DNA of 41,133 nt from Treponemataceae bacterium (GCA_024680915.1 JAILBN010000099.1:1-41133), one strand, 5' to 3'; shown: positions 33,032 through 40,246, numbered from the stretch's first letter. Program-made: numbers and translations. Notes: a model not told the origin generated them from the letters alone.

Positions 33032-33059
33032 ATGGTACCACAGCTTTTTTTTTAAGCAA
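33032..33059 (-). promoter_or_regulatory. Candidate promoter of the LRR gene
   Basis: Minus strand: TTGCTT (33059-33054), 16-bp spacer with nine A, TACCAT (33037-33032). It gives a leader of about 70 nt. Confidence 0.4.
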
Positions 33060-33091
33060 GTAAAATATTACGAAAAACGGAAGGCATCAAC

Positions 33092-33136
33092 AAAAAAAGA
33101 CCGTCCCATTTGAAGTTCTCTTCATCTGGAACGGTC
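33092..33136 (-). terminator. gpmI terminator
   Basis: On the minus strand GACCGT...CCAGATGAA pairs with TTCAAATGG...ACGGTC (33136-33121 with 33114-33099) around a six-base loop and is followed by seven T. It lies 140 bp after the gpmI stop. Confidence 0.85.
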
Positions 33137-33180
33137 CTGTTTATGTGGGGAGCCGGCCGGAAGCGGAAGCCTCCGGAAGC

Positions 33181-33238
33181 GCCGGAGGACAAAGCATCCG
33201 GCACTGTCGGAACTGCTGATGCTGCCGGAGGGCAAAGC
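33181..33238. repeat. GC-rich direct repeat in the gpmI 3' tail
   Basis: GCCGGAGGACAAAGC (33181-33195) and GCCGGAGGGCAAAGC (33224-33238) differ at one base. Upstream, CCTCCGG (33170-33176) and CCGGAGG (33182-33188) form a tight stem. The composition differs strongly from other intergenic DNA in the window. Confidence 0.55.
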
Positions 33239-33273
33239 CTCAAGGCAGACTCTCGCTTGTATTGCTTGAAGCT

Positions 33274-34959
33274 TTACTTCAAGTTGATCATGCTCTTGTC
33301 ATAATCTGTGGGTGGCACGTAGCCCATGAGAGTCATCAAGGTTGCAGGCCAGCTTGAGATCCCAAGGCCTTCGTTCAGCTTGTCCTGGTCATATTCGCCC
33401 TTGTATTCAGGGTCGTAGATGATTCCGGGAACCGGGTTAAGACTGTGGGAGGTCTTGGCCTTGGGCTCTCCTGAAGTCTTGTCCATCTTTACGCTGCCGT
33501 CTTTTGCATGCTCGTACATGTCGTCGCTGTTTCCGTGGTCAGCTGTAAGACAGAGGATACCGCCAGCCTCCTCAATGGCTGCCTTAAGGCGTCCCAGCTG
33601 CAGATCCATGCCTTCCATAGAGCATACGACAGCGTTGAAAACGCCTGTGTGTCCGACCATGTCGCCGTTGGGGTAGTTCAGGCGGATGTGGTCATATTTT
33701 CCGCTCTTGATGGCCTCGATAACCTTGTCGGTGATTTCGGCGCACTTCATCCAAGGACGCTGCTCGAAGGGAACCACGTCTGACGGGACCTCGATGTAGT
33801 CCTCCAGCTTTTCGTCGAACTTGCCCTGCTTGTTTCCGTTGAAGAAGTAGGTCACGTGGCCGTATTTCTGGGTCTCGGAGATGGCGAGGAGCTTTACGCC
33901 TGTCTTTGTGAGGTACTCGCCCATGGTGCGGTCGATTGAAGGTGGGTTTACAAGATACTGGGCCGGAACGTGGGCATCACCGTCGTATTCCATCATTCCT
34001 GCATACTCAACGGCAGGAACCTTTGCCCGCTCAAAGGGCAGGTCGCCGCCTTTCGGTGTCTCGAAGGCACGGGTAATCTCAAGGGCGCGGTCGCCGCGGA
34101 AGTTGAAGTAGATTACGCTGTCACCGTCGTTGATTGTGCCGCAGGGCTTTCCATCCTTTCCAGTTATTACGAACTCGTGCATATCCTGGTCAAGTAGGCC
34201 GGGCTGCTCTTTTCTGTATGTCTCTATTGCGGTTGTAGCGCTTTCAAAAAGACGGCCCTTTCCTTCAACGTGGGCCTTCCAGCCGCGCTCTACCATGCTC
34301 CAGTCTGCGTTGTAGCGGTCCATGGTCATGTACATACGGCCACCGCCTGAGGCAATGCCGTAGTCGCAGCCCTGGGCTGAGAAGGAAGCCAGGTATTCTT
34401 CTAGAGGAGTTATATAGTTCAGTGCGGAGGTGGGGTCTACGTCACGGCCGTCAAGCAGGGCGTGTACGCGGAGCTTCTTCACTCCGTCCTTTGCGGCCTG
34501 GGCAATCATGGCCTTAAGGTGGTCTATGTGGGAATGTACGTTTCCGTCAGATACTAGTCCGATGAAATGGAGGGCAGCTCCCTTGCCTTCGTTTGCTTTT
34601 ACGTTTGCCACAAGCTTCTGCCAGGTGGCGGCCTTGAACATTGAACCGTCAGCGATTGATTCTCCTACAAGCTTTGCTCCCTGGGCGAAAACCCGGCCGC
34701 AGCCCATTGCGTTATGGCCGACCTCGGAGTTTCCCATGTCATCGTCTGTGGGAAGTCCTACAGCTGTTCCGTGTGCCTTGAGTTTGGTGTTAGGACAATT
34801 TGCCTTGAACCAGTCAAGATATTTCATGCGTGATGCTTTGACCGCATCTCCTTCCTCATATTTTCCATATCCTACTCCGTCCATAATAACAAGGACTACA
34901 GGACCACGGCGTCCCTTCCAATTCGGGTTTTTCTGTAACGGATGCATTGTGTCTGCCAT
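33274..34959 (-). CDS. gpmI: Cofactor-independent phosphoglycerate mutase
   Basis: 561 residues from the ATG at 34959, which is preceded by GGAGGAATT; the longer frame to 35100 is rejected because it crosses the promoter. It interconverts 3- and 2-phosphoglycerate in glycolysis using two Mn ions and a phosphoserine. VVLVIMDGVGYG is the N-terminal metal-binding motif, DDMGNSEVGHNAMGCGR carries the catalytic Ser (about 77), and LCLTADHGNSDDM is the C-terminal metal site. Substrate-domain motifs VHSHIDHL and HALLDGRDVDPTS are present. A little longer than the usual 510-550 residues. It has its own promoter and terminator, a single-gene unit. Spirochaetes more often use the dependent GpmA form, so presence of GpmI is worth noting. 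Confidence 0.96.
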   Translation of the reverse strand: MADTMHPLQKNPNWKGRRGPVVLVIMDGVGYGKYEEGDAVKASRMKYLDWFKANCPNTKLKAHGTAVGLPTDDDMGNSEVGHNAMGCGRVFAQGAKLVGESIADGSMFKAATWQKLVANVKANEGKGAALHFIGLVSDGNVHSHIDHLKAMIAQAAKDGVKKLRVHALLDGRDVDPTSALNYITPLEEYLASFSAQGCDYGIASGGGRMYMTMDRYNADWSMVERGWKAHVEGKGRLFESATTAIETYRKEQPGLLDQDMHEFVITGKDGKPCGTINDGDSVIYFNFRGDRALEITRAFETPKGGDLPFERAKVPAVEYAGMMEYDGDAHVPAQYLVNPPSIDRTMGEYLTKTGVKLLAISETQKYGHVTYFFNGNKQGKFDEKLEDYIEVPSDVVPFEQRPWMKCAEITDKVIEAIKSGKYDHIRLNYPNGDMVGHTGVFNAVVCSMEGMDLQLGRLKAAIEEAGGILCLTADHGNSDDMYEHAKDGSVKMDKTSGEPKAKTSHSLNPVPGIIYDPEYKGEYDQDKLNEGLGISSWPATLMTLMGYVPPTDYDKSMINLK

Positions 34960-35010
34960 AATTCCTCCAAAAAAATGAGCAGTCCATAAAAATGCGGTAC
35001 TGCCTTCATG

Positions 35011-35039
35011 AATATAGCAAATTTTTGCAATATATGCAA
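35011..35039 (-). promoter_or_regulatory. gpmI promoter
   Basis: Minus strand: TTGCAT (35039-35034), 17-bp spacer, TATATT (35016-35011). A leader of about 50 nt with GGAGG follows. Confidence 0.65.
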
Positions 35040-35081
35040 TTAGCCTAGGGTAACCGATAAGATGCTTAAAACCAGTAAACG

Positions 35082-35102
35082 AGGAAAGGGAAAACGACAC
35101 CT
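35082..35102. repeat. Copy 2 of the 21-bp dispersed repeat
   Basis: Matches 23474-23494 at 20 of 21 positions (C instead of G at 35095), same strand. Flanking sequence is unrelated apart from A/G richness. Confidence 0.5.
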
Positions 35103-35337
35103 ATGGTATGGCTGTTTCAAAAGTCAGACGAGTTTTGAAAATTGCTAGCTTTCTTTTTCCCTTTCAATCCTTTTTTCTTCCATAAACTTTAGTTTGCGTA
35201 AAGAAGATCAATTTAGAAACAATGAAGGATTCTTTAAGAAGAGCATTTTAACCTTTTGCTTGAAAAATGGAGCTAAGAGCAGCTCATCCGCATCCTCTAA
35301 ATGTTGATTATCTGGGATATTACTGCATTTTTTGAGG

Positions 35338-35366
35338 ATGACATCTGGGGTGGGGTATGATAATAT
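35338..35366 (+). promoter_or_regulatory. Antiporter promoter, leaderless geometry
   Basis: ATGACA (35338-35343), 17-bp spacer, extended -10 TGATAATAT (hexamer 35361-35366), six bases to the ATG at 35373. AAGG touches the ATG directly, too close to act as a ribosome site. Confidence 0.55.
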
Positions 35367-35372
35367 ATAAGG

Positions 35373-36842
35373 ATGTTGTCTTGGATTTACAAAGATGCGG
35401 GCTCTGTCTCCGTAACAGTCATATCTGTTTCTATCATTCTCTTTGCAGGCTTCCTTATGACCCGCATAACGAAAAAGCTGAGGCTGCCCAGCGTGACGGC
35501 TTATATCGTCGCAGGTATCCTGATAGGTCCCCACTGCCTTAACCTGGTGCCCCAGTCAATAATAGACGGCACCGGCTTTCTGCCGGACATAGCCCTGGCC
35601 TTTATAGCCTTCAGCACAGGTGAGTTTTTCAGGCTGGATATCCTTAAGAAAAACGGCGGTAAAGTTGTCATAATAACGGTTTGCGAGACCCTTATGACCT
35701 CCCTCCTGGTTTTTATAGTAACCCATTATATACTGCGCCTGGAGCTGGCCTTCTCCTTGGTGCTCGCGGCCCTTGCCGCCACCACGGCTCCTGCTTCCAC
35801 AATGATGACCATACGGCAGACCGGCTCCAAGGGAGATTTTGTGGAGACCCTGCTTCAGGTTGTGGCCTTCGATGATATTGTGGGACTTCTTGCCTACAGC
35901 GTGGCCATATCCATAGCCGCTAATTCCTACACTGGCGAGGCTTTTTCCTTTGAAAGGGTGCTGGTGCCCGTTCTTACCAACTCCGGGGTTATCCTGCTGG
36001 GCCTTGTCTTCGGTCTTTTGATGAAGCTGCTGCAGCAGAAAAAGCGCTCCACCGATAACCGCCTGATCATAGCCATAGCCCTGCTGTTTGCCTTCTGCGG
36101 CATCTGCACTATATTCGAGGTTTCTCCTCTCCTGGGCTGTATGTCCATGGGTACCATGTACATAAACTCCACCGGAGATGAGAAGCTTTTCCGCCAGCTG
36201 GCCTATTTCAGCCCGCCTATACTCCTTTTGTTCTTCGTCCGCTCAGGCATGTCCTTCAACCTTCATGCCCTGGTGAACGTAACCGGTTCCGTAGGCTCTT
36301 CACCTCTCCTTCTGATTGGTATACTCTATTTTGTGACCCGTATCATAGGAAAATATTCAGGCTCCTTTTTGGGCTGCTTTTTGGCCAAGAAGCCTGCTAA
36401 AATCAGGAACTACCTGGGAATGGCCCTTATTCCCCAGGCCAGCGTGGCTATCGGTCTTGCTGCCCTTGGTGCCCGTACCCTGCAAGGAGAGACAGGAGAT
36501 GCCCTTCAGACCATGATTCTGGCCTCCAGCGTACTCTACGAGCTTATAGGTCCCGGTTGCGGAAAGCTGGCCCTCTATCTTTCAGGCTCCTATTCCAACA
36601 AGCTGGAGGATTTGGTCACAGTCAGCGAAAGTACCCCCGAGGGTGCGCAGAAGTCGGAACTTGATCTGCTTATAGAGCGTATACAAAAGATTCAGGAAGA
36701 GATACCCAAGTGGAATGTGAACGAAGATGAGCATGCCTATACCGAGGAGGCCGAAAGGCATTTCGAGTCCCTGGCCCAGGATCATATCTCATCCCCAAGA
36801 ATCGTGCGTGATAGAAAATTCTTCCCAAGGAGGCGAAGATGA
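35373..36842 (+). CDS. Cation/proton antiporter (CPA2, PF00999) with C-terminal cytoplasmic tail
   Basis: 489 residues. About twelve hydrophobic segments (1-400) in the Na+/H+ exchanger fold: RLPSVTAYIVAGILIGP near the N-terminus, FIAFSTGEFFRLD, ALAATTAPASTMMTIRQT, and QVVAFDDIVGLLAYS, whose Asp-Asp pair (about 168-169) is the ion-binding motif of electrogenic CPA2 members. GMALIPQASVAIGLA matches the later conserved helix. The tail of ~85 residues is charged and ends RKFFPRRRR. It would exchange Na+ or K+ for protons at the inner membrane. Its stop overlaps the next ATG by four bases (ATGA), so it is coupled to the MgtC-like gene. Confidence 0.9.
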   Translation: MLSWIYKDAGSVSVTVISVSIILFAGFLMTRITKKLRLPSVTAYIVAGILIGPHCLNLVPQSIIDGTGFLPDIALAFIAFSTGEFFRLDILKKNGGKVVIITVCETLMTSLLVFIVTHYILRLELAFSLVLAALAATTAPASTMMTIRQTGSKGDFVETLLQVVAFDDIVGLLAYSVAISIAANSYTGEAFSFERVLVPVLTNSGVILLGLVFGLLMKLLQQKKRSTDNRLIIAIALLFAFCGICTIFEVSPLLGCMSMGTMYINSTGDEKLFRQLAYFSPPILLLFFVRSGMSFNLHALVNVTGSVGSSPLLLIGILYFVTRIIGKYSGSFLGCFLAKKPAKIRNYLGMALIPQASVAIGLAALGARTLQGETGDALQTMILASSVLYELIGPGCGKLALYLSGSYSNKLEDLVTVSESTPEGAQKSELDLLIERIQKIQEEIPKWNVNEDEHAYTEEAERHFESLAQDHISSPRIVRDRKFFPRRRR

Positions 36843-37561
36843 TTAATATTCAGGACCCCATTGCCAGATTGCTCGGCCCCTGGTCTCAGGAGCTGGGTGT
36901 TCCAGCTGTCCTTTTCAGGGTTATTCTTTCCATAGTTTTCTCTGCCATAATAGGCTGCGAGCGTTCCAGCAAGCGCCATACGGCAGGTCTCCGCACCTTC
37001 ATGCTGGTCACCCTGACAGGAACCCTTTCCATGCTGCTGGACATCTTTTTGTGCAGCGTCTTCGATGCCCATCTCTTCCTTTTGTCCACAGCCTCTGTTA
37101 TCTCGGCCACGATAATCGCCTCGAACTCCCTCTTTTTCAGTTCCCGTAACCAGATACGCGGAATAACCACCTCCGCCGCCATGTGGTGCTGCTGCCTTAT
37201 CGGCCTTGCCGTGGGTGCTGGCTTCTACACCATAACCCTTCTGGCTCTGGTGGCCCTTTTGTTCTGCCTTTCTGTCATGCCTTCCCTGGAGATTTACCTG
37301 AAGGACCGCTCCAACCACTTCGAGGTTCATCTGGAGCTGACCAACAGCCATTATCTGCAGAATTTCGTGACCACCATCCGTAAGCTGGGCTTGAAGATAG
37401 ACGCCATAGAGATGAACCCGGCCTATGAGAGCTCAGGCCTCAGCGTTTACTCCGTGGCCATATCCATAAGCAGTCAGGAGCTGAAGAAATACAAGACCCA
37501 CAAGGAGATAATCTCTGCCCTGCGGACCTTGGAGTATGTCTACCACATAGAGGAGATATAA
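36839..37561 (+). CDS. MgtC/SapB family membrane protein
   Basis: 240 residues. Four to five hydrophobic helices come first, with the family signature RVILSIVFSAIIGCERSSK and HTAGLRTFMLVTLTGTLSM, and GITTSAAMWCCCLIGLAVGAG. The C-terminal ~90 residues form an ACT-like soluble domain (HFEVHLELTNSHYLQNF to the end). MgtC proteins act in Mg2+ limitation and inhibit the F-type ATP synthase in pathogens; SapB-like ones are of unknown role. Translation is coupled to the antiporter by an ATGA overlap, suggesting a joint ion-homeostasis unit. The usual acidic residue of the membrane signature is retained in CERS. Right after its stop begins repeat copy A. Confidence 0.9.
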   Translation: MINIQDPIARLLGPWSQELGVPAVLFRVILSIVFSAIIGCERSSKRHTAGLRTFMLVTLTGTLSMLLDIFLCSVFDAHLFLLSTASVISATIIASNSLFFSSRNQIRGITTSAAMWCCCLIGLAVGAGFYTITLLALVALLFCLSVMPSLEIYLKDRSNHFEVHLELTNSHYLQNFVTTIRKLGLKIDAIEMNPAYESSGLSVYSVAISISSQELKKYKTHKEIISALRTLEYVYHIEEI

Positions 37562-37600
37562 GGGCGAGTTTGCCTGGAAACAGGCAAATCGGGCTTTGCG
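37561..37600. repeat. 40-bp direct repeat, copy A, with internal hairpin
   Basis: Begins AGGGCGAGTTTGCCTG and ends CGGGCTTTGCG. TTTGCCTG pairs with CAGGCAAA inside it. Copy B is at 39144-39184 with 38 of 41 aligned positions identical, same orientation. Further imperfect hairpins (CCTGCG/CGCAGG, 37627-37657) continue to about 37680, a REP-like composite element. Confidence 0.8.
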
Positions 37601-37703
37601 CACCTCGCCATCTGCCGTGGCTCGTTCCTGCGCTTTGCTTCGGAACTGCTTCGCAGGTACTCCAATCCCTCGCGCACACGTCTGAAAGGTCTCATGAACA
37701 GAC

Positions 37704-39101
37704 TTACAATATTTCCCAATAACCTGTTTTATTTGAGCCTATGCGCTTAATCTTCCCTTTGGTCTCAAGCTCCTTGTATGTTCTTGTGATTGTTGAGCGG
37801 GAAAGTCCTGTTGCCTTTGAAACTTCTTCCTTTGTCTGTTTAGGATTCATTTTCAATGTGGCGTAAACCAAATCCAAATTAGTTCGTTTTCCTTTCGAAG
37901 CAAATAATCCCTCTTGATAAGGTGAAAGAAGAACCTTTGTCTCTTCTATCCTTTCACGCAACTTCTTAACAAGAGCATTTTTTTTATCTTCCGTAAGGCG
38001 TTTTAACGGTTTCAAAAAATCAGAATACCATTCATCAATTTCATCCAGATTGTTCAAATTGATTGAAGACGCAATTTTGTGAATCGGAAGTTTTTTTATC
38101 TGCTCCGCTTGCGTCGCATAAAAAGGTTTCGCATCAATTCGGTTTGAAGAAACCATTTCCATTTCAAAATCAAGATGATTCAAAAACATCGATTTTCCGG
38201 TGTCGTAAACAGGAGCGACCCCTTTCCACTGGAGTGTGTTGGAATTCCTTATAAAACTGATGTTGTACGAATGGCGGTCGATGTTCGCCATGATAAAATC
38301 AAGCAGGATTATTTTGAGCAAATCATTTTCGGCATTTGGTATATCAAGCTCTTCACAACGTTTTACAAGCTGATTGTAGTCATAGAACTTTCCATCAATC
38401 AAATGAAGATCTTGATAAACTGCGTCCATCGGAACTACTTCCGTAGATTCATCAACCATATCCGGGCAATAGCAATAATATTTGTCGTCACGAATAGTGA
38501 GGTAATATGGAACGTAGGATATATTAAGGCGTTTGCATATTTCGGATGCGAGGACTTCATTCAGAGGTTCCTGTTGTTCTGTTCCCGTTCCTGCTTTTTC
38601 AAGATAGTTTATTCCATCTTTATTAAACCATCTTTTTGAAAGCTCCCCGTTTGTCGTGATATCTGGAGAGTATGAGCTTGTGTTTTTATTCAAGCTTTTT
38701 GTACTGCTTAAAAGACGCAAGCCGATTGCTGAATCATAATCGTTCGTAAAGAAATTGATGTTTTCCCACAGCAGTTTGTCTTTCTGCTCGGCAGGACAAA
38801 TCCAGTATTGATCTGAAAGGCTTAGGAAGCAGCTTTTTTTTGCAAGCTCATAGTTTGAGCCAATTCCAAGCTCTTCAAGCATTTCTGTGAAACTTTCGCG
38901 GGTAGAGGGAATGAGCCGGTTGTCAAGGAATCGCTCCAATTTTTCATTGAGCGTATAAAGATTGTCCGAAGATGCTTTTCCGTTCAGGAAAAGATGAACT
39001 GGCAGATGTTCCTTGTTGTATACTTGAAGAACTTCCATATATTCTTTCTTCTCTTTATACCTGAGGATAGGGATGTTTTTCTTGTAAAGTATGTACTCCA
39101 T
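37704..39101 (-). CDS. HipA-type Ser/Thr kinase fused to a C-terminal winged helix
   Basis: 465 residues. The N-terminal part (LPVHLFLNG, RFLDNRLIPSTRE, ELGIGSNYELAKKSCFLSLSDQYWI) matches HipA-like proteins common in Firmicutes. The kinase core has LEKAG (Lys169, probable ATP lysine), QEPLNEVLASEICKRL, ANIDRHSYNISFI (catalytic Asp275, Asn280) and APVYDTGKSMF (metal Asp300), so it looks active. Residues about 404-465 form a MarR-like winged helix (TKEEVSKATGLSRSTITRTYKELETKGKI). HipA kinases normally pair with a separate HipB HTH antitoxin; none adjoins here, and the nearest XRE gene is 0.7 kb away on the other side of copy B. AAGGG lies seven bases before the ATG. Toxin activity is inference. 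Confidence 0.88.
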   Translation of the reverse strand: MEYILYKKNIPILRYKEKKEYMEVLQVYNKEHLPVHLFLNGKASSDNLYTLNEKLERFLDNRLIPSTRESFTEMLEELGIGSNYELAKKSCFLSLSDQYWICPAEQKDKLLWENINFFTNDYDSAIGLRLLSSTKSLNKNTSSYSPDITTNGELSKRWFNKDGINYLEKAGTGTEQQEPLNEVLASEICKRLNISYVPYYLTIRDDKYYCYCPDMVDESTEVVPMDAVYQDLHLIDGKFYDYNQLVKRCEELDIPNAENDLLKIILLDFIMANIDRHSYNISFIRNSNTLQWKGVAPVYDTGKSMFLNHLDFEMEMVSSNRIDAKPFYATQAEQIKKLPIHKIASSINLNNLDEIDEWYSDFLKPLKRLTEDKKNALVKKLRERIEETKVLLSPYQEGLFASKGKRTNLDLVYATLKMNPKQTKEEVSKATGLSRSTITRTYKELETKGKIKRIGSNKTGYWEIL

Positions 39102-39143
39102 ATACAGCCCTTTTCGTTTATCGGCTCAATTTTTTTTCAAGGC

Positions 39144-39184
39144 AGGGCGAGTTTGCCTGAGAATCAGGCAAAACGGGCTTTGCG
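39144..39184. repeat. 40-bp direct repeat, copy B
   Basis: Same sequence as 37561-37600 with one inserted A and two substitutions, in the same direction. It lies 43 bp upstream of the HipA-like gene and directly before the truncated DUF4160 frame. Confidence 0.8.
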
Positions 39185-39223
39185 GGGTTAAGGCTTTCGC
39201 TTTTTTGCACTAAAAGAAAAAGT

Positions 39224-39456
39224 GTGATATATTCTATCGACTGGAATGACCATATGCCGCCGCATTTCCATGCAAAATATGGCGATAAGGAAGTCTTAGT
39301 TTCTATAAAGGAACTGGAAGTCCTTGAAGGTGAGATGCAAAGCAAGCAATTGAAAATGGTTTTAGGATGGGCTGCATTTCATCAGACTGAGCTTATGGAA
39401 AACTGGGAGCTTGCTGTGAAAATCAAGACTTGTTTTCTATTGATCCATTGCGATAA
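39224..39456 (+). pseudogene. DUF4160 protein, 5'-truncated and frameshifted
   Basis: DUF4160 proteins (about 80-90 residues, unknown function, usually next to DUF2442) start MPxIxxFxGIxIxxYxxDHxPPHFH. Here only IYSIDWNDHMPPHFHAKYGDKEV onward is present (split: IYSIDWNDH, MPPHFHAKYGDKEV), and the ten or so upstream residues are replaced by repeat copy B sequence; a GTG at 39224 is the only nearby start. Near the end, at the A-run 39419-39422, one missing A shifts the frame: as read it continues to a stop at 39481, but a one-base insertion would give VKNQDLFSIDPLR and a stop at 39454-39456, the usual ending, exactly before the DUF2442 ribosome site. So the gene has lost its beginning and has a late frameshift. 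Confidence 0.7.
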
Positions 39457-39465
39457 GGAATCAGA

Positions 39466-39816
39466 ATGCCGAACACCGTAGATTTTTATCTTTCAAAAGC
39501 ATTTGACTCGAAAGTGGCAATTTATTTTGCTTCAGGACGGAAGAAAATCACTTCGGTTAAAGCTAATAAAGATTACACATTATTGCTTACTTTCGATAAT
39601 TCAGAAAAGCGTCTGTTTGATATGAAACCCTATCTCAAGAAAGGGACGGTTTTTGAACAATTTTTGAATTTTGATGATTTTAAACATGTTTACCTTGATG
39701 ATTCAAATTGCGTTAGTTGGGATAAAGATTCAAAAATCAATAGTGAAGTTGAATGGAACAACAAAGTTAACTTGTCTAGTGATGTTTGCTACGTAGACAG
39801 CAAGCCTTGCTGTTAA
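39466..39816 (+). CDS. DUF2442 protein
   Basis: 116 residues, ATG at 39466 with AGGAA five bases before it. DUF2442 proteins are small beta-rich proteins of unknown function that occur beside DUF4160 as a putative toxin-antitoxin-like pair. The core is seen in ITSVKANKDYTLLLTFDNSEKRLFDMKPYLKKGTVFEQFLNF and VSWDKDSKINSEVEWNNKV, given here in part. The first ~27 residues (PNTVDFYLSKAFDSKVAIYFASGRK) are an extension beyond the usual core. It appears intact though its partner gene is broken. Ends CC at a hairpin that overlaps its stop. Confidence 0.8.
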   Translation: MPNTVDFYLSKAFDSKVAIYFASGRKKITSVKANKDYTLLLTFDNSEKRLFDMKPYLKKGTVFEQFLNFDDFKHVYLDDSNCVSWDKDSKINSEVEWNNKVNLSSDVCYVDSKPCC

Positions 39817-39840
39817 AGGCAATGAGTTGCTGTTTTTATT
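39797..39840 (+). terminator. Terminator after DUF2442 with alternative pairing
   Basis: ACAGCAA (39797-39803) can pair with TTGCTGT at 39807-39813 (three-base loop) or with a second TTGCTGT at 39827-39833, which is followed by TTTTATTT. In the longer fold GCCTT/AAGGC (39804-39808/39816-39820) extends the stem. It converges with the XRE gene. Confidence 0.6.
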
Positions 39841-40162
39841 TCTTTAATTCTTCAATTGTTTCGTTTAGTGCAGTCGTAAAGGCAAGTTTGATTCTTTTTA
39901 ATTGCTCTTTTGAAAATGAATCAGAATACTTATCCGAAACACTATTTTCTTCTGGACTATAAAACAATAATTCTGGCTTTATTTCTAAATGCTCGGCAAT
40001 TTGTAAAATCAAATCAAATGAGGGTTTTGTAATACCACATTCAATATTTCCTATCGTTCCATTAGAGACATCGCATTCTTCTGCCAACTGAGCCTGAGAG
40101 ATTCCCTTTCTTTTTCTGTAATACTTCATATTTGTGATAAAGCACTTCTGGTAATCAATCAT
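39836..40162 (-). CDS. XRE-family helix-turn-helix regulator
   Basis: 108 residues. The DNA-binding domain (about 10-65) is typical: MKYYRKRKGISQAQLAEECDVSNGTIGNIECG, ITKPSFDLILQIAEHLEIKPELLF, given in two parts. The C-terminal ~40 residues are charged and helical (SFSKEQLKRIKLAFTTALNETIEELKK). It is likely a homodimeric repressor or antitoxin-type regulator. It is divergent from the secreted-protein gene at 40285 and the gap between them carries direct repeats, which fits autoregulation and control of the neighbour. The ATG at 40162 has no Shine-Dalgarno. Confidence 0.9.
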   Translation of the reverse strand: MIDYQKCFITNMKYYRKRKGISQAQLAEECDVSNGTIGNIECGITKPSFDLILQIAEHLEIKPELLFYSPEENSVSDKYSDSFSKEQLKRIKLAFTTALNETIEELKK

Positions 40163-40202
40163 TACTTAAGTCTAAATGAAAATGGTTTTGCTTGATATAA
40201 AT

Positions 40203-40246
40203 TATAAATGAGTATAATATTAAGTTATAAATCAATATAAATGAGT
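40203..40246. promoter_or_regulatory. Direct-repeat operator candidate and -10 box between XRE and 40285
   Basis: TATAAATGAGT occurs at 40203-40213 and 40236-40246, 33 bp apart (about three helical turns), with a related TATAAATCA between them. The first copy runs straight into a consensus TATAAT (40213-40218) reading to the right; the -35 is unclear (TTGATA at 40192, spacer 15). A repressor bound there would block the + promoter. Confidence 0.5.

Larger units (their letters stand above)
32957..33273. other. 317-bp gap between the LRR gene and gpmI
   Basis: No gene is supported. It contains the LRR leader and promoter (33032-33059), the gpmI terminator (33092-33136) and a GC-rich repetitive 3' tail of gpmI (33150-33240). 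Short frames on both strands here cross the terminator and are dismissed. Confidence 0.6.
34960..35372. other. 413-bp intergenic region between gpmI and the antiporter gene
   Basis: No gene is supported. It holds the gpmI leader and promoter, copy 2 of the 21-bp repeat (35082-35102), and the promoter of the antiporter gene at its right end. A minus-strand frame (35208-35534) ends here but overlaps the antiporter start and shows no family pattern. Confidence 0.5.

Noticed and set aside
33052..33304. Small frames on both strands between the LRR gene and gpmI
   Set aside because: They run through the gpmI terminator and the GC-rich repeats; composition explains the open frames.
35208..35534. 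Minus-strand frame of 108 codons overlapping the antiporter start
   Set aside because: It overlaps a well-supported gene and its promoter, has no Shine-Dalgarno and the residue pattern matches nothing I recognise.
37561..39184. Insertion sequence around the HipA-like gene
   Set aside because: The bracketing repeats are direct and not inverted, and there is no transposase or integrase, so it is described as a repeat-bracketed cassette only.
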